Assembly (NCBI GenBank): GCA_029721515.1
Contig: CM056567.1
Coordinates: forward strand, 23,921,243-23,985,242
Length of the DNA: 64,000 nucleotides
Origin: Synanceia verrucosa
Taxonomy: Eukaryota > Chordata > Actinopteri > Perciformes > Synanceiidae
Direction: 5' to 3'
Both the position numbers and the translations under genes were made by a program. Positions 34,231-46,444 of the stretch are shown piece after piece; within the stretch, counting starts at the first letter, position 1; the number at the start of each line of letters is the position of its first letter. Below the pieces are notes generated by a model that had not been told where the DNA came from, ran no database searches, and saw only the letters and a program-made list of their open reading frames with translations.

Positions 34231-34731
34231 TTAACACATGTTGACTGTTGATATAATGAAAACTCTGACAGTAGTAAACTGCTGCATCTTCAGTCTGGAC
34301 TCCACTGATGGTCAGAGTGAAGTCAGACTTTGATCCACTGCCTGTAAAACGATCTGGAGTCCCTGATTGTCGAGTAGTTGCACTATAAATAAGTAGTTTA
34401 GGAGTTCCTCCATCTCTCTGTTGATACCAGGCTAAAAGGTGGTAGCTACCAGTATAATAAACCTTCTGACTGGTCCTACATGTGATGGAGACGGAGCCTC
34501 CCAGAGCAGAGCTCACTGCTCCAGGCTGAGTCACTGTGACCTGGCCTCTGGACTCTGAGGATACAGAGACAAAAACATAAAGCAGCGTCATGGTTTTGTC
34601 GGCTTCATTTCAGAGGGACGGATGTTCATAGAGGAGAGGAGTTTGATTCTCTGGACTTTACCTGTGAAGCAGCAGCAGAGGACAGTCCAGATGAGGACGG
34701 AGATCAAAGTCATGTTTTTGATGAGGACCAT
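34231..34731 (-). CDS. Ig light chain V segment V7, open
   Basis: Leader 34662-34731, V exon 34231-34554, RSS 34203-34230, octamer-like site 34832-34839. CDR1 is QKVYYTGSYHLL (as V2 but with Lys), CDR2 SATTRQS, GSKSDF, CDR3 start QSFHYINSQHVL. Confidence 0.92.
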
Positions 34732-35419
34732 TTCTGTGTCTTCTGTTGTCATGAAGGACAGCTGTCAGTCATCCAGTGTTCAACTCTCAGGACTATAAAG
34801 TCTCCCAGAGCACTGGAGCATGGTGCTGCTGATGCAAAGTGGCTCTCTATGGAAATGCTCTGACTGACTCCAACAGGGACTTGGATTACTCTGATGATGC
34901 TGTTTATCAATGGCTCAATCACTTCATCACACTATTGATCAGGAATGTGTCAGTGATCATCAGGATGAGTCTTTGGTTTGAGTTTGATGGAAAAATTATC
35001 TTCAAAAATATTTTGTGAATTCACTGTAATTCACTACATCACACATTGTTGTGGGACAAATTAAATAAAATAAGACTTTTTCCTTCATCATAATCCACAG
35101 TAAAAATGTCTCTGTAATAATAATGTCTGGTACATTCAGGAGGATTTTTTGGGCTGTTTTTTCCTGAAGAAATGTCATATTTCAATTTGTTTCACTGTAA
35201 AATAAATTCACATCACTTGTAGATGTTTTATATTTGACAAAGAAAATGTTGAAAATGTTTTAGCTTGTGAATCTGTTATAAATATATTTACCAGTGATGT
35301 CATGAACTGGGTAAACTGGGAATGTGTTTGGTGAGTTTGTTTGTGTCAAAGTCAGAGAGCCGTGTCTCTCTACAGTCAGAGGTTTTTGTACAGCGCCTCA
35401 AAGACTTTGTATCACTGTG

Positions 35420-35457
35420 GAACACGTTCGGTGGAGGAACCAGACTGGATGTTGGAA
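35420..35457 (+). CDS. Ig light chain J1 segment, cluster 7
   Basis: Encodes NTFGGGTRLDVG; heptamer 35413-35419, 23 bp spacer, GTAAGT donor. Confidence 0.9.
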
Positions 35458-35791
35458 GTAAGTATAAACTTTATTATCTCAGCAGATATTTGTCCTTGTA
35501 TTCTTTATGTCCAACAGTTTAGAGGAAAATATTCACCTTTCCATTTTCATGGGTGACTTTTTGACAAAGAGTTTGGACTAAGATGCAGAGTTCACTTCAG
35601 CAACAGAAATACAAAACCTCTTGTTACAAAAGTAAAATATTCAACTAGAGCAAAACTAATTGTTTACATCTTTAATGTCAAAGTTGCATCATGAGTGTTT
35701 GTAGCTTTAGTTCAGTCTGTCAGTCAGAGAGCAGTGTCTCTCTACAGTCAGAGGTTTTTGTACGGCTCCTCAATGACTTTGTATCACTGTG

Positions 35792-35829
35792 GTGGACTTT
35801 TGGTGGAGGAACCAGACTGGATGTTGGAA
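35792..35829 (+). CDS. Ig light chain J2 segment, cluster 7
   Basis: Encodes WTFGGGTRLDVG; heptamer 35785-35791, GTAAGT donor. Confidence 0.9.
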
Positions 35830-36475
35830 GTAAGTTTCTGCACAAAAATACTAAATATAGAAACCATAAAGTGATGTTTTGATTTTTTTGCATGTTCCAG
35901 GCAGATCATTATATGTTGTTTTATTTCTAACAGTTGTAGTATTCATGTTTTTATTCCTCCTCCTTCATCATGGAGAATAACTCAGAGCTTTTCCAAACTT
36001 CTTTATATTTTTCATTCTTGTTGTGTTGAAATTTAAATTTAAGTATTGAAAAGATAATACTGCAGACCTCTAGATTTTCTTGTTTACCACCTCCATTCTG
36101 TGTAAAAAACATTTTAAAAATCAAATACAATTGAATTGGATTGAAGATAAAGATCTTTATTTGAAAAAGTGCCATATTTTTTAATGTTTTGAAAATCTTT
36201 TAAACAATTTAAATGATGACTGAAATCCACATAAAAAACATTTGATTGTGCTCATTTCCTTTTCTGTATTTCTTTATGTTCCCATTAAATACTTTACAGT
36301 AATTTATACTTAATGTTTTGTGTGTTAAGATGATGTTTTAGTATTCTTAGACCTCCTAAGGTTTTAGTGTTTTTAAACTTTACTGATGTTTTATTTCCAG
36401 TGTAGTTTGATATATTTCAGGTCAGTGTGTTTGATGATTCTCTCTGTGCTGATATGCATGAGAGGCTTCTTAAAG

Positions 36476-36485
36476 GGAAGTGAAA
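36476..36485 (+). promoter_or_regulatory. GGAANNGAAA element in J-C intron, cluster 7
   Basis: GGAAGTGAAA after an octamer-like ATATGCAT; candidate PU.1-IRF composite site. Confidence 0.45.
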
Positions 36486-36641
36486 CAATGTGTGAGTGAG
36501 TGACTGGTGGAGCAGAAAAAGCATCTGACAGAAACTCCTTAAAGGAGAAAATCATCTCTCACACAGTCAAGGTGTCTCAGTGTCTGCTGGTAGATTACAG
36601 CTCTGTGGTCCCTGTCCTCTAAGCTGATTGGTGTCTCCTAG

Positions 36642-36964
36642 GTGAAGTCCCTCCCACCCTGACGGTGCTGCAATCCTCCAGTGAGGAGCTGAAGCAGGGG
36701 AAGGCCACGCTCATGTGCCTGGCCAACAAGGGCTTCCCCTCAGACTGGAGTCTGGCCTGGAAGGTGGTCCCCAGCAGCATCAGCTGGGAGGAGAGCAGGA
36801 GCCCCGGGGTGCTGGAGAAGGACGGCCACTACAGCTGGAGCAGCACCCTGACGCTCCCTGCAGACCAGTGGAGGAAGGTGGACTCTGTGACCTGTGAGGC
36901 CACCCAGGGCTCCCAGACTCCACTCTCAGAGACACTGAGGAGAGACCAGTGTTCCCAGTCCTGA
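36642..36964 (+). CDS. Ig light chain constant exon C7, intact variant
   Basis: 323 nt, open, same fold and ends as C1 with two coding differences: EELKQGK (Lys for Gln) near the start and ETLRRDQC (Arg for Met) near the end. It is the most distinct intact C of the first subtype here. Acceptor and AATAAA are present. Confidence 0.93.
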
Positions 36965-37156
36965 CCTGACTCACTGGTACTCTGATACTGGTTTCACTCT
37001 GCTACTGCTCTCAGTCTGCAATACTCTCTCTGTCTCTCTCTCTCTCTCTCTCCTGCTTGTTTTGATGATCTCAACATTTTAAAACAATAAAGAAATCATC
37101 ATGTGGATTATAAATGTCTTTTGACTTTCTTTCTTTAACATACAGTATATTATATT

Positions 37157-37831
37157 TGTCAAGCCCAGTCTGTCTGGTTTTATTAAGTTACCCGTTTTCT
37201 GTCTTGTGCCTGTATGTTGTCCTGTCGTTTCCTGTTTTATTTTGTAGTATCCTGTCTTCCTCTTGTTTCAGGTGTTTTTGCTTCCTGTCCTAATGTGTTC
37301 CACCTGTGTGATTGTCAAGCTCCGCCCTGAATGTTTCCACCTGTGCACCCTTACCTCATGTTTAAGTAGTCCGGTCTCCACTTTGGCTTTGTTGGTGTGT
37401 CTTTTCTGATTTAGTCACGTCATGTTTGCAGGCTGTACCTGTCGATGTAACTGTTTATATTTAGTCCACGTCAGATCTCTCATCTGGATTTGTCAATTGT
37501 TTGTGCTTTGTATTTGTTTTACCTTTTAGTCGTATTATCAGTCTAGTTCAGTTCCTTTTATGCACTGTGAGTAGCTTTATCCTGTTTTGTCAGTCGCCCA
37601 GTGTCAAGTCAAGTTTCGTTCCATTGTGCTTTAGTCTGCCAGGGTTAGGTTTGTGTTATGTGTAACTTGTATTTTGTATGTTACATAGTTTGTTAGTCTT
37701 GTTAGTGTAGTCTCTGTCCCCGTAGCGTTGCATTGTTTTGACACCGTGTCTTGTTGTGTTGCCTTTTTTCCTTTTTTTTGAGGAATAAATCTTTTTCTCT
37801 GAATACCTTGCTTCAGAGTATATACACTACA
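37157..37831 (+). repeat. Solo-LTR-like repeat R, copy 5
   Basis: Same repeat as 30-713. Its TACAGTATATTATATT left flank is shared with the copies at 14565 and 41329, grouping units 2, 7 and 8. Confidence 0.5.
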
Positions 37832-38397
37832 GAGTATAGTTTTTGTTTTTAAATCTCATGGGGAATCATTTTCTTGATGTATTGTTGTCTGTCAGTATAA
37901 AGACAATAAAGACATTGAATGTTGAACTGAACCAGAGGGTCTCTGACCAGGTCCCTGAAGACACCTGTCTAATTTATTTTCACTGTCTCCTCATTAGTAA
38001 AGAATCCAGCTGAAGATAGTTGTGATGACTGTTAGAGATCTACATGGTCAGACACCCTCCTCTAGCAATGAGCTTATAGAGGAATAAATCAGTCAGAGGT
38101 CAGGAACCTCTTATGATCAGAGCTTGTTGGTTTGACCTCAGTACAGAATTAAAAGGTGAGGTGACTGTGAGGTTTGACTTTTGATCTTTGAGAGTCACTC
38201 CAGCTAGAAATAAGAGGACACTGTGGAAAGTCACTTTATTGTTACAGAGAGAGAAGGTGAAGGAGAGACATCTACCAAGTGTGTGTGTGTGTGTGTGTGT
38301 CCTCAGTGAAGTGTATCAGTCTCTGCAGTAGCTTCCAGCTGCAGCAGTCAGTTCAGTTTCTGTTCAGGAGGTTTTTGTACGATGATTTTTCACTGTG

Positions 38398-38895
38398 TGA
38401 GTAACCACTGACTGTTGATATAATGTGCACTCTGACAGTAGTAAACTGCTGCATCTTCAGTCTGGACTCCACTGATGGTCAGAGTGAAGTCAGAGTTTGA
38501 TCCACTGCCTGTAAAACGATCTGGAGTCCCTGATGCTCGACTGCTAGTATAGTAAATAAGTAGTTTAGGAGTTCCTCCATCTCTCTGTTGGTACCAGGCT
38601 AAACGGTGGTAGGTGCTATAATAAACATCCTGACTGGTCCTACATGTGATGGAGACGGAGCCTCCCAGAGCAGAGCTCACTGCTCCAGGCTGAGTCACTG
38701 TGACCTGGCCTCTGGACTCTGAGGATATAGAGACAAAAACATAAAACAACGTCATGGTTTTGTCGGCTTCATTTCAGAGGGACGGATGTTCATAGAGGAG
38801 AGGAGTTTGATTCTCTGGACTTTACCTGTGAAGCAGCAGCAGAGGACAGTCCAGATGAGGACGGAGATCAAAGTCATGTTTTTGATGAGGACCAT
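38398..38895 (-). CDS. Ig light chain V segment V8, open
   Basis: Leader 38826-38895, V exon 38398-38718, RSS 38370-38397, octamer-like site 38996-39003. CDR1 QDVYYSTYHRL and CDR2 YTSSRAS are identical to V3, CDR3 start QSAHYINSQWLL. The leader-V intron has small differences from the other copies. Confidence 0.92.
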
Positions 38896-39583
38896 TTCTG
38901 TGTCTTCTGTTGTCATGAAGGACAGCTGTCAGTCATCCAGTGTTCAACTCTCAGGACTATAAAGTCTCCCAGAGCACTGGAGCATGGTGCTGCTGATGCA
39001 AAGTGGCTCTCTATGGAAATGCTCTGACTGACTCCAACAGGGACTTGGATTACTCTGATGATACTGTTTATCAATGGATCAATCACTTCATCACACTATT
39101 GATCAGGAATGTGTCAGTGATCATCAGGATGAGTCTTTGGTTTGAGTTTGATGGAAAAATTATCTTCAAAAATATTTTGTGAATTCACTGTAATTCACTA
39201 CATCACACATTGTTGTGGGACAAATTAAATAAAATAAGACTTTTTCCTTCATCATAATCCACAGTAAAAATGTCTCTGTAATAATAATGTCTGGTACATT
39301 CAGGAGGATTTTTTGGGCTGTTTTTTTCTGAAGAAATGTCATATTTCAATTTGTTTCACTGCAAAATAAATTCACATCACTTGTAGATGTTTTATTTTTG
39401 GCAAAGAAAATGTTGAAAATGTTTTAGCTTGTGAATCTGTTATAAATATATTTACCAGTGATGTCATGAACTGGGTAAACTGGGAATGTGTTTGGTGAGT
39501 TTGTTTGTGTCAAAGTCAGAGAGCCGTGTCTCTCTACAGTCAGAGGTTTTTGTACAGCGCCTCAAAGACTTTGTATCACTGTG

Positions 39584-39621
39584 GAACACGTTCGGTGGAG
39601 GAACCAGACTGGATGTTGGAA
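39584..39621 (+). CDS. Ig light chain J1 segment, cluster 8
   Basis: Encodes NTFGGGTRLDVG; heptamer 39577-39583; GTAAGT donor. Confidence 0.9.
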
Positions 39622-39956
39622 GTAAGTATAAACTTTATTATCTCAGCAGATATTTGTCCTTGTATTCTTTTATGTTCAACAGTTTAGAGGAAAATATTCA
39701 CCTTTCCATTTTCATGGGTGACTTTTTGACAAAGAGTTTGGACTAAGATGCAGAGTTCACTTCAGCAACAGAAATACAAAACCTCTTGTTACAAAAGTAA
39801 AATATTCAGCTAGAGCAAAACTAATTGTTGACATCTTTAATGTTAAAGTTGCATCATGAGTGTTTGTAGCTTTAGTTCAGTCTGTCAGTCAGAGAGCAGT
39901 GTCTCTCTACAGTCAGAGGTTTTTGTACGGCTCCTCAATGACTTTGTATCACTGTG

Positions 39957-39994
39957 GTGGACTTTTGGTGGAGGAACCAGACTGGATGTTGGAA
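39957..39994 (+). CDS. Ig light chain J2 segment, cluster 8
   Basis: Encodes WTFGGGTRLDVG; heptamer 39950-39956; GTAAGT donor. Confidence 0.9.
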
Positions 39995-40651
39995 GTAAGT
40001 TTCTGCACAAAAATACTAAATATAAAAACCATAAAGTGATGTTTTAATTTGTTTTGTTTTTTTTGCACGTTCCAGGCAGATCATTATATGTTGTTATATT
40101 TCTAACAGTTGTAGTATTCATGTTTTTATTCCTCCTCCTTCATCATGGAGAATAACTCAGAGCTTTTCCAAACTTCTTTATATTTTTCATTCTTGTTGTG
40201 TTGAAATTTAAATTTAAATATTGAAAAGATAATACTGCAGACCTCTAGATTTTCTTGGTTACCACCTCCATTCTGTTTAAAAAAACATTTTAAAAATCAA
40301 ATACAATTGAATTGGATTGAAGATAAAGATCTTTATTTGAAAAAGTGCCATATTTTTTAATGTTTTGAAAATCTTTTAAACAATTTAAATGATGACTGAA
40401 ATCCACATAAAAAACATTTGATTGTGCTCATTTCCTTTTCTGTATTTCTTTATGTTCCCATTAAATACTTTACAGTAATTTATACGTAATGTTTTGTATG
40501 TTAAGATGATGTTTTAGTATTCTTAGACCTCCTAAGGTTTTAGTGTTTTTAAACTTTACTGATGTTTTATTTCCAGTGTAGTTTGATATATTTCAGGTCA
40601 GTGTGTTTGATGATTCTCTCTGTGCTGATATGCATGAGAGGCTTCTGAAAG

Positions 40652-40661
40652 GGAAGTGAAA
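40652..40661 (+). promoter_or_regulatory. GGAANNGAAA element in J-C intron, cluster 8
   Basis: GGAAGTGAAA in the same context as the other clusters. Confidence 0.45.
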
Positions 40662-40818
40662 CAATGTGTGAGTGAGTGACTGGTGGAGCAGAAAAAGCAT
40701 CTGACAGAAACTCCTTAAAGGAGAAAATCATCTCTCACACAGTCAAGGTGTCTCAGTGTCTGCTGGTAGATTGACAGCTCTGTGGTCCCTGTCCTCTAAG
40801 CTGATTGGTGTCTCCTAG

Positions 40819-41140
40819 GTGAAGTCCCTCCCACCTGACGGTGCTGCAATCCTCCAGTGAGGAGCTGCAGCAGGGGAAGGCCACGCTCATGTGCCTGGCC
40901 AACAAGGGCTTCCCCTCAGACTGGAGTCTGGCCTGGAAGGTGGTCCCCAGCAGCATCAGCTGGGAGGAGAGCAGGAGCCCCGGGGTGCTGGAGAAGGACG
41001 GCCACTACAGCTGGAGCAGCACCCTGACGCTCCCTGCAGACCAGTGGAGGAAGGTGGACTCTGTGACCTGTGAGGCCACCCAGGGCTCCCAGACTCCACT
41101 CTCAGAGACACTGATGAGAGACCAGTGTTCCCAGTCCTGA
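40819..41140 (+). pseudogene. Ig light chain constant exon C8, one-base frameshift at 5' end
   Basis: 322 nt. CCCACCTGACGG replaces CCCACCCTGACGG near 40831-40836, a loss of one C a dozen bases into the exon. The frame entered from J is wrong for the whole domain, although the domain sequence downstream is otherwise undamaged. The loss is within a C run, so it may be a sequence error. Confidence 0.8.
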
Positions 41141-41328
41141 CCTGACTCACTGGTACTCTGATACTGGTTTCACTCTGCTACTGCTCTCAGTCTGCAATAC
41201 TCTCTGTCTCTCTCTCTCTCTCTCCTGCTTGTTTTGATGATCTCAACATTTTAAAACAATAAAGAAATCATCATGTGGATTATAAATGTCTTTTGACTTC
41301 CTTTCTTTAACATACAGTATATTATATT

Positions 41329-42004
41329 TGTCAAGCCCAATCTGTCTGGTTTTATTAAGTTACCCATTTTCTGTCTCGTGCCTGTATGTTGTCCTGTCGT
41401 TTCCTGTTTTATTTTGTAGTATCCTGTCTTCCTCTTGTTTCAGTTGTTTTTGCTTCCTGTCCTAATGTGTTCCACCTGTGTGATTGTCAAGCTCCGCCCT
41501 GAATGTTTCCACCTGTGCACCCTTACCTCATGTTTAAGTAGTCCTGTCTCCACTTTGTCTTTGTTGGTGTGTCTTTTCTGATTTAGTCACGTCATGTTTG
41601 CAGGCTGTACCTGTTGATGTAACTGTTTATATTTAGTCCACGTCAGATCTCTCATCTGGATTTGTCAATTGTTTGTGCTTTGTATTTGTTTTACCTTTTA
41701 GTCGTATTATCAGTCTAGTTCAGTTCCTTTTATGCACTGTGAGTAGCTTTATCCTGGTTTGTCAGTCGCCCAGTGTCAAGTCAAGTTTCGTTCCATTGTG
41801 CTTTAGTCTGCCAGGGTTAGGTTTGTGTTATGTGTAACTTGTATTTTGTATGTTACATAGTTTGTTAGTCTTGTTAGTGTAGTCTCTGTCCCCGTAGCGT
41901 TGCATTGTTTTGACACCGTGTCTTGTTGTGTTGCCTTTTTTTCCTTTTTTTTGGGGAATAAATCTTTTTCTCTGAATACCTTGCTTCAGAGTATATACAC
42001 TACA
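41329..42004 (+). repeat. Solo-LTR-like repeat R, copy 6
   Basis: Same repeat as 30-713, followed by the L2-like tail and the V9 3' flank. Confidence 0.5.
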
Positions 42005-42570
42005 GAGTATAGTTTTTGTTTTTAAATCTCATGGGGAATCACTTTCTTGATGTATTGTTGTCTGTCAGTATAAAGACAATAAAGACATTGAATGTTGAAC
42101 TGAACCAGAGGGTCTCTGACCAGGTCCCTGAAGACACCTGTCTACTTTATTTTCACTGTCTCCTCATTAATAAAGAATCCAGCTGAAGATAGTTGTGATG
42201 ACTGTTAGAGATCTACATGGTCAGACACCCTCCTCTATCAGTGAGCTTATAGAGGAATAAATCAGTCAGAGGTCAGGAACCTCTTATGATCAGAGCTTGT
42301 TGGTTTGACCTCACTACAGAATTAAAAGGTGAGGTGACTGTGAGGTTTGACTTTTGATCTTTGAGAGTCACTCCAGCTAGAAATAAGAGGACACTGTGGA
42401 AAGTCACTTTATTGTTGCAGATAGAGAAGGTGAAGGAGAGACATCTACCAAGTGTGTGTGTGTGTGTGTGTGTCCTCAGTGAAGTGTATCAGTCTCTGCA
42501 GTAGCTTCCAACTGCAGCAGTCAGTTCAGTTTCTGTTCAGGAGGTTTTTGTACGATGATTTTTCACTGTG

Positions 42571-43068
42571 TGAACACATCTTGACTGTTGATATAATGAT
42601 AACTCTGACAGTAGTAAACTGCTGCATCTTCAGTCTGGACTCCACTGATGGTCAGAGTGAAGTCAGACTTTTATCCACTGCCTGTAAAACGATCTGGAGT
42701 CCCTGATGCTCGACTGCTAGTATAGTAAATAAGTAGTTTAGGAGTTCCTCCATCTCTCTGTTGGTACCAGGCTAAACGGTGGTAGGTGCTATAATAAACA
42801 TCCTGACTGGTCCTACATGTGATGGAGACGGAGCCTCCCAGAGCAGAGCTCACTGCTCCAGGCTGAGTCACTGTGACCTGGCCTCTGGACTCTGAGGATA
42901 CAGAGACAAAAACATAAAGCAGCGTCATGGTTTTGTCGGCTTCATTTCAGAGGGACGGATGTTCATAGAGGAGAGGAGTTTGATTCTCTGGACTTTACCT
43001 GTGAAGCAGCAGCAGAGGACAGTCCAGATGAGGACGGAGATCAAAGTCATGTTTTTGATGAGGACCAT
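42571..43068 (-). pseudogene. Ig light chain V segment V9, nonsense mutation
   Basis: Leader 42999-43068, V exon 42571-42891, RSS 42543-42570 (perfect), octamer-like site 43169-43176. A single change turns the GAT/AAT-type context in framework 3 into TAA at 42671-42673 (GS-stop-KSDF). Everything else is intact: CDR1 QDVYYSTYHRL, CDR2 YTSSRAS, CDR3 start QSYHYINSQDV. Its mirror partner V14 is open. Confidence 0.9.
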
Positions 43069-43467
43069 TTCTGTGTCTTCTGTTGTCATGAAGGACAGCT
43101 GTCAGTCATCCAGTGTTCAACTCTCAGGACTATAAAGTCTCCCAGAGCACTGGAGCATGGTGCTGCTGATGCAAAGTGGCTCTCTATGGAAATGCTCTGA
43201 CTGACTCCAACAGGGACTTGGATTACTCTGATGATGCTGTTTATCAATGGATCAATCACTTCATCACACTATTGATCAGGAATGTGTTAGTGCACTTAGG
43301 TTTTCCATTCGGAAAGATATATTTTCTTTCGAATCTTTGTAGAAGTTTAACATTTCACAAAGAAAAGTTTAAAAACATTTTCATCAGTTGCCAGCTGAAC
43401 TAGAAATGTGTTTGGTTTGTTTGTGTCAAAGTCAGAGAGAGGTGTCAGAGGTGCAATGTCTTTGTTT

Positions 43468-43491
43468 CACTGTGGTGGACTTTGTACAAAA
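43468..43491 (+). pseudogene. Degenerate J remnant
   Basis: CACTGTG (43468-43474) is followed by GTGGACTTTG, which matches the start of J2 and then breaks down before FGGG. The upstream nonamer is not preserved. The mirrored remnant is at about 62784-62807. Confidence 0.55.
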
Positions 43492-43755
43492 TTGGTTCAG
43501 CCACTAGTTAGGATTTAATATTTTTGTGGTTCTGCTTGAATTACAGATCGAGCATTAGATTTATTTAGATTAGATTAGTAGAGTTATCTTCCTGTCCCGT
43601 ATGTTTTCAAGGTTCATCAGTGATGCCTGTCTGTTGCCATGGTTACTGCTCTCAGAGAGGGAAGTGAAATGTTTCAGTCTGAGGAAGAACAACCGAAAAA
43701 AGCAGCTTTTTCTGCTGCCACCTCATATGAACTTTATTAAGGTCTCTCTCTGCAG

Positions 43756-43777
43756 TAGATCCAGTCATCCCCACCCT
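43756..43777 (+). pseudogene. Nearly deleted C exon remnant (arm A)
   Basis: After the acceptor CTCTCTGCAG only about 22 bases of a second-subtype C exon remain (TAGATCCAGTCATCCCCACC), then unrelated sequence with AATAAA near 43862. The upstream GGAAGTGAAA at 43660-43669 is retained. Most of the domain has been deleted. Confidence 0.7.
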
Positions 43778-43899
43778 GTCTGCTTTGTCAGTCTCCATAT
43801 CACTTCAAGTGTAATTTTTCCTCCATGTTAATGTAATGCTGTCTACTCTGCATCTTAAACCAATAAAGACTGTAATAATAAACATTACGTCTGTTGTGT

Positions 43900-44680
43900 C
43901 CATAGTTATTAATAACTACTGTGATATGTTGCTGTCTTCATTGAAAACATTAATTTAGTTCAGATCAGGGTCAGATTAGAAACTCTGGTACTGCTCTCTT
44001 GTGGAATTAATGTAGAACTACAAGATAGATAGAAATAATTCTCTCATATTTTGCTTGCAAATAACTTTATGTTTTCATGTCATTTACAGTTATTTACATG
44101 AATCAATATATAAAACATGTTTCTCTTATTTTGTCTCTCTCTCACTCCATCCTTCTGTGTCTCTTTTCAGGACCGATCCTTGTGTCACTCACAGGCTCTT
44201 TATTGGTTATTTATTTATGAAAATGATTTTCCTTGGGACAGAAAACATTTAACAACAATTCTCAAATATGTAGTTTTAGTTAGCTGGAATATAACCAAAT
44301 CTCAGAGGAGCAGACAACACACTGTTTGAATGTGGGTAGCACAGGTGCCAAAAAGATAAATGCAGCTGCGAGCAGGGAAAATTTCAAAAATTATCATCTT
44401 TTGTTTCGAAATGGTGCGCTACCTTGCAGCCTAACACCTGATTTAGATTGAATGCAGCCTATTGTCTGTCATTTTATAAACTAAAGAATTAATAAAGACA
44501 ATAATCTGCTGATTTATCATTTGTGAAAATAACTGTCAGTTGCATCAAATATATATGTGATTTCTAGGAGACAGGGTTACTAGCCAGTATGACAAATCAG
44601 CAATGAGAAACATTTTTATCTTTAGTATGAAGGACTTGTTGGTCAGTCTGTCTGCTCTTCTTCTATCGATCTCTCCTCCC
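43900..44680. other. Non-coding interval between C remnant and pomc
   Basis: AT-rich, mirrored in arm B at about 61283-62370. I see no gene, RNA or repeat structure beyond short CT runs. It contains the 3' flank of pomc, in which no canonical AATAAA is visible on the pomc strand. Confidence 0.5.
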
Positions 44681-45736
44681 TCACTGCTCTCTCTCCTGCT
44701 GCTGTCCATCTTTGTTGATGACGTTTTTGAAGAGTGTGAGCAGCGGCCTCTGGCTGCGCTCATCCCAGCTCTTCATGAAGCCACCGTAGCGCTTGCTGGC
44801 TGGTGGGCCTCCCCAGCGAAAGTGCTTCATCTTGTATGTGCCATCTTTCTTCTCGTGGACGTCACCCGGGAGCTGGTCCTGCTCCTCCTCTGCCACCTCC
44901 TGCACCTTCTCCTCATCCTCTGCAGCTATCATCTTGCTGGCAAGCTCCCGTCTCCTCATCTCTCCAGGGAAAAGCTCAGCTGACTCTTCTGCCACATCAT
45001 TGGAGGTGTAAACTTTGATGGGACGGCGCTTTCGTCCAACAGGTTTCCCCCAGCGGAAATGCTCCATGGAGTAGGAGCGCTTGGCCTGAGGAGGAGGAGG
45101 TTGGAGGTGGGCATCACCTGGGATGACGGGCATCTCTGCAGTGAGGTCGGAGCGACAGAGCTGGATGCACTCCTGCAGTAGGACAGGACAGAGATTGTGT
45201 TAAGATGTTTGCTGTAATCAGTGAACATAATAAAAATCATGTGAGGCAAGAGACTGAGAGCAGACATCATAAGGGACATCATAGGGCTGAGGCAGTGAGT
45301 CAATATTATAACATGTGTGTGTGTGTGTGTGTGTGGCTGGCAGGTGTGTCTTTAGGTGGGTTCACACTTAAACTGTGGTCGGTGATGCTGAAGAGCTAGC
45401 AAGAGAGCGAGCAAGATTTGACAGTGGCACCTCCTCTAAGCCTTCCTCCCCCTCCCGTCAGTGCTCCACCCAAAGCCACGTTCTTTCCATTGGGACCCAT
45501 AGGCAGGGAGTATTTATAGGCCTACAGTTCCTTTTTTTGAATGCATAATGTATTGACTGCTCTCACCCAGTATAACAAAAATAAAGTGTGTCTGAACAGG
45601 GTTACCAACTGTAGCTTTAAATGTCTGGTTCCTGAATCGAACCAGGCTGAACCAGGCTAAGAACATCTCGACTCCAGCAGCTGGAGTCTTTGATAGGATC
45701 CTATCAAAGACTCATCATGAGCCTGACATCAAAAAA

Positions 45737-45777
<41 letters not shown>

Positions 45778-45904
45778 TGTGTGTTACCATCATGCTCCTG
45801 TCAGAGTTGACCTCCTGACAGCTCGGATGATCCCAGCATTGACTGGCGGCTCCTCTGACCACGCCCACCACCGCCACAGCTACCAATAGCCACGCAGGAC
45901 ACAT
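44681..45904 (-). CDS. pomc: Proopiomelanocortin, intact copy A
   Basis: This prohormone is cleaved in the pituitary to ACTH, melanocortins and beta-endorphin. Coding exon 2 is 45788-45904 (39 codons, start MCPAWLLVAVAVVGVVRG signal peptide, then CWDHPSC). A GT-AG intron with GT/CT microsatellites follows, then exon 3 at 44681-45172 (163 codons, ECIQLC). In the 202-residue product, alpha-MSH/ACTH starts at 72 after QAKR (SYSMEHFRWGKPV, then GRKRRP). Beta-MSH is at about 149-165 (YKMKHFRWGG) and beta-endorphin starts at 168 after KR (YGGFMKSWDERSQ). There is no gamma-MSH, as expected in teleosts. The N-terminal linker is short (PPPPQAKR). Exon 2 probably starts at 45968 after CCCCAG. Exon 1 is not identified; only about 350 bp separate exon 2 from the C10 poly(A) signal. 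Confidence 0.95.
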
Positions 45905-45968
45905 TCCTACCAGCCAATCCGAGACAGCGACACACAGCATAGTTCATTTTGTTTTTATCATTGATCAG

Positions 45969-46316
45969 CTGGGGAAATAAAATCCTCCTCATTTGCACCA
46001 CTGTCAGATTTATTTTAGGTTATTTTGTTTGGCTTTAATTTATATTTCCAAAGCCAAATAATGGTTTTAAAAGCTATAAATATAGAGAAAAACATCTAAA
46101 ATATGACAAAAAATTTCACTAATAGACCTACAAACATAACCTCCAACAATAATCATAAAATTAGATTTATTAACAACAATAACATTTTCTCAGACTGTTA
46201 ATCACAGGGCCAAAGCTACGACACATTTAGCCTACAGCACAGAGACACACAAAATTATATAGTATATGTTAAAGAAGGGAAGTCAAAAGACATTTATAAT
46301 ACACATGATGATTTCT
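45969..46316 (-). promoter_or_regulatory. Compressed upstream region of pomc copy A
   Basis: These 348 bp between the C10 AATAAA (46316-46321, minus strand) and pomc exon 2 are AT-rich. TATA-like strings occur (minus strand TATATTTATAG near 46075-46085). A promoter and untranslated exon 1 would have to fit here, or lie upstream through the Ig genes. Neither can be assigned from sequence. Confidence 0.3.
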
Positions 46317-46444
46317 TTATTGTTTTAAAATGTTGAGATCATCAAAACAAGCAAGGGAGAGAGAGAGAGAGAGAGACAGAGAGAGTATTGCAGACTGAGA
46401 GCAGTAGCAGAGTGAAACCAGTATCAGAGTACCAGTGAGTCAGG

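Noticed and set aside
44603..45018. Frames of 71-126 codons antisense to pomc
   Set aside because: Opposite strand of conserved POMC coding sequence; similarity between arms reflects the real gene.
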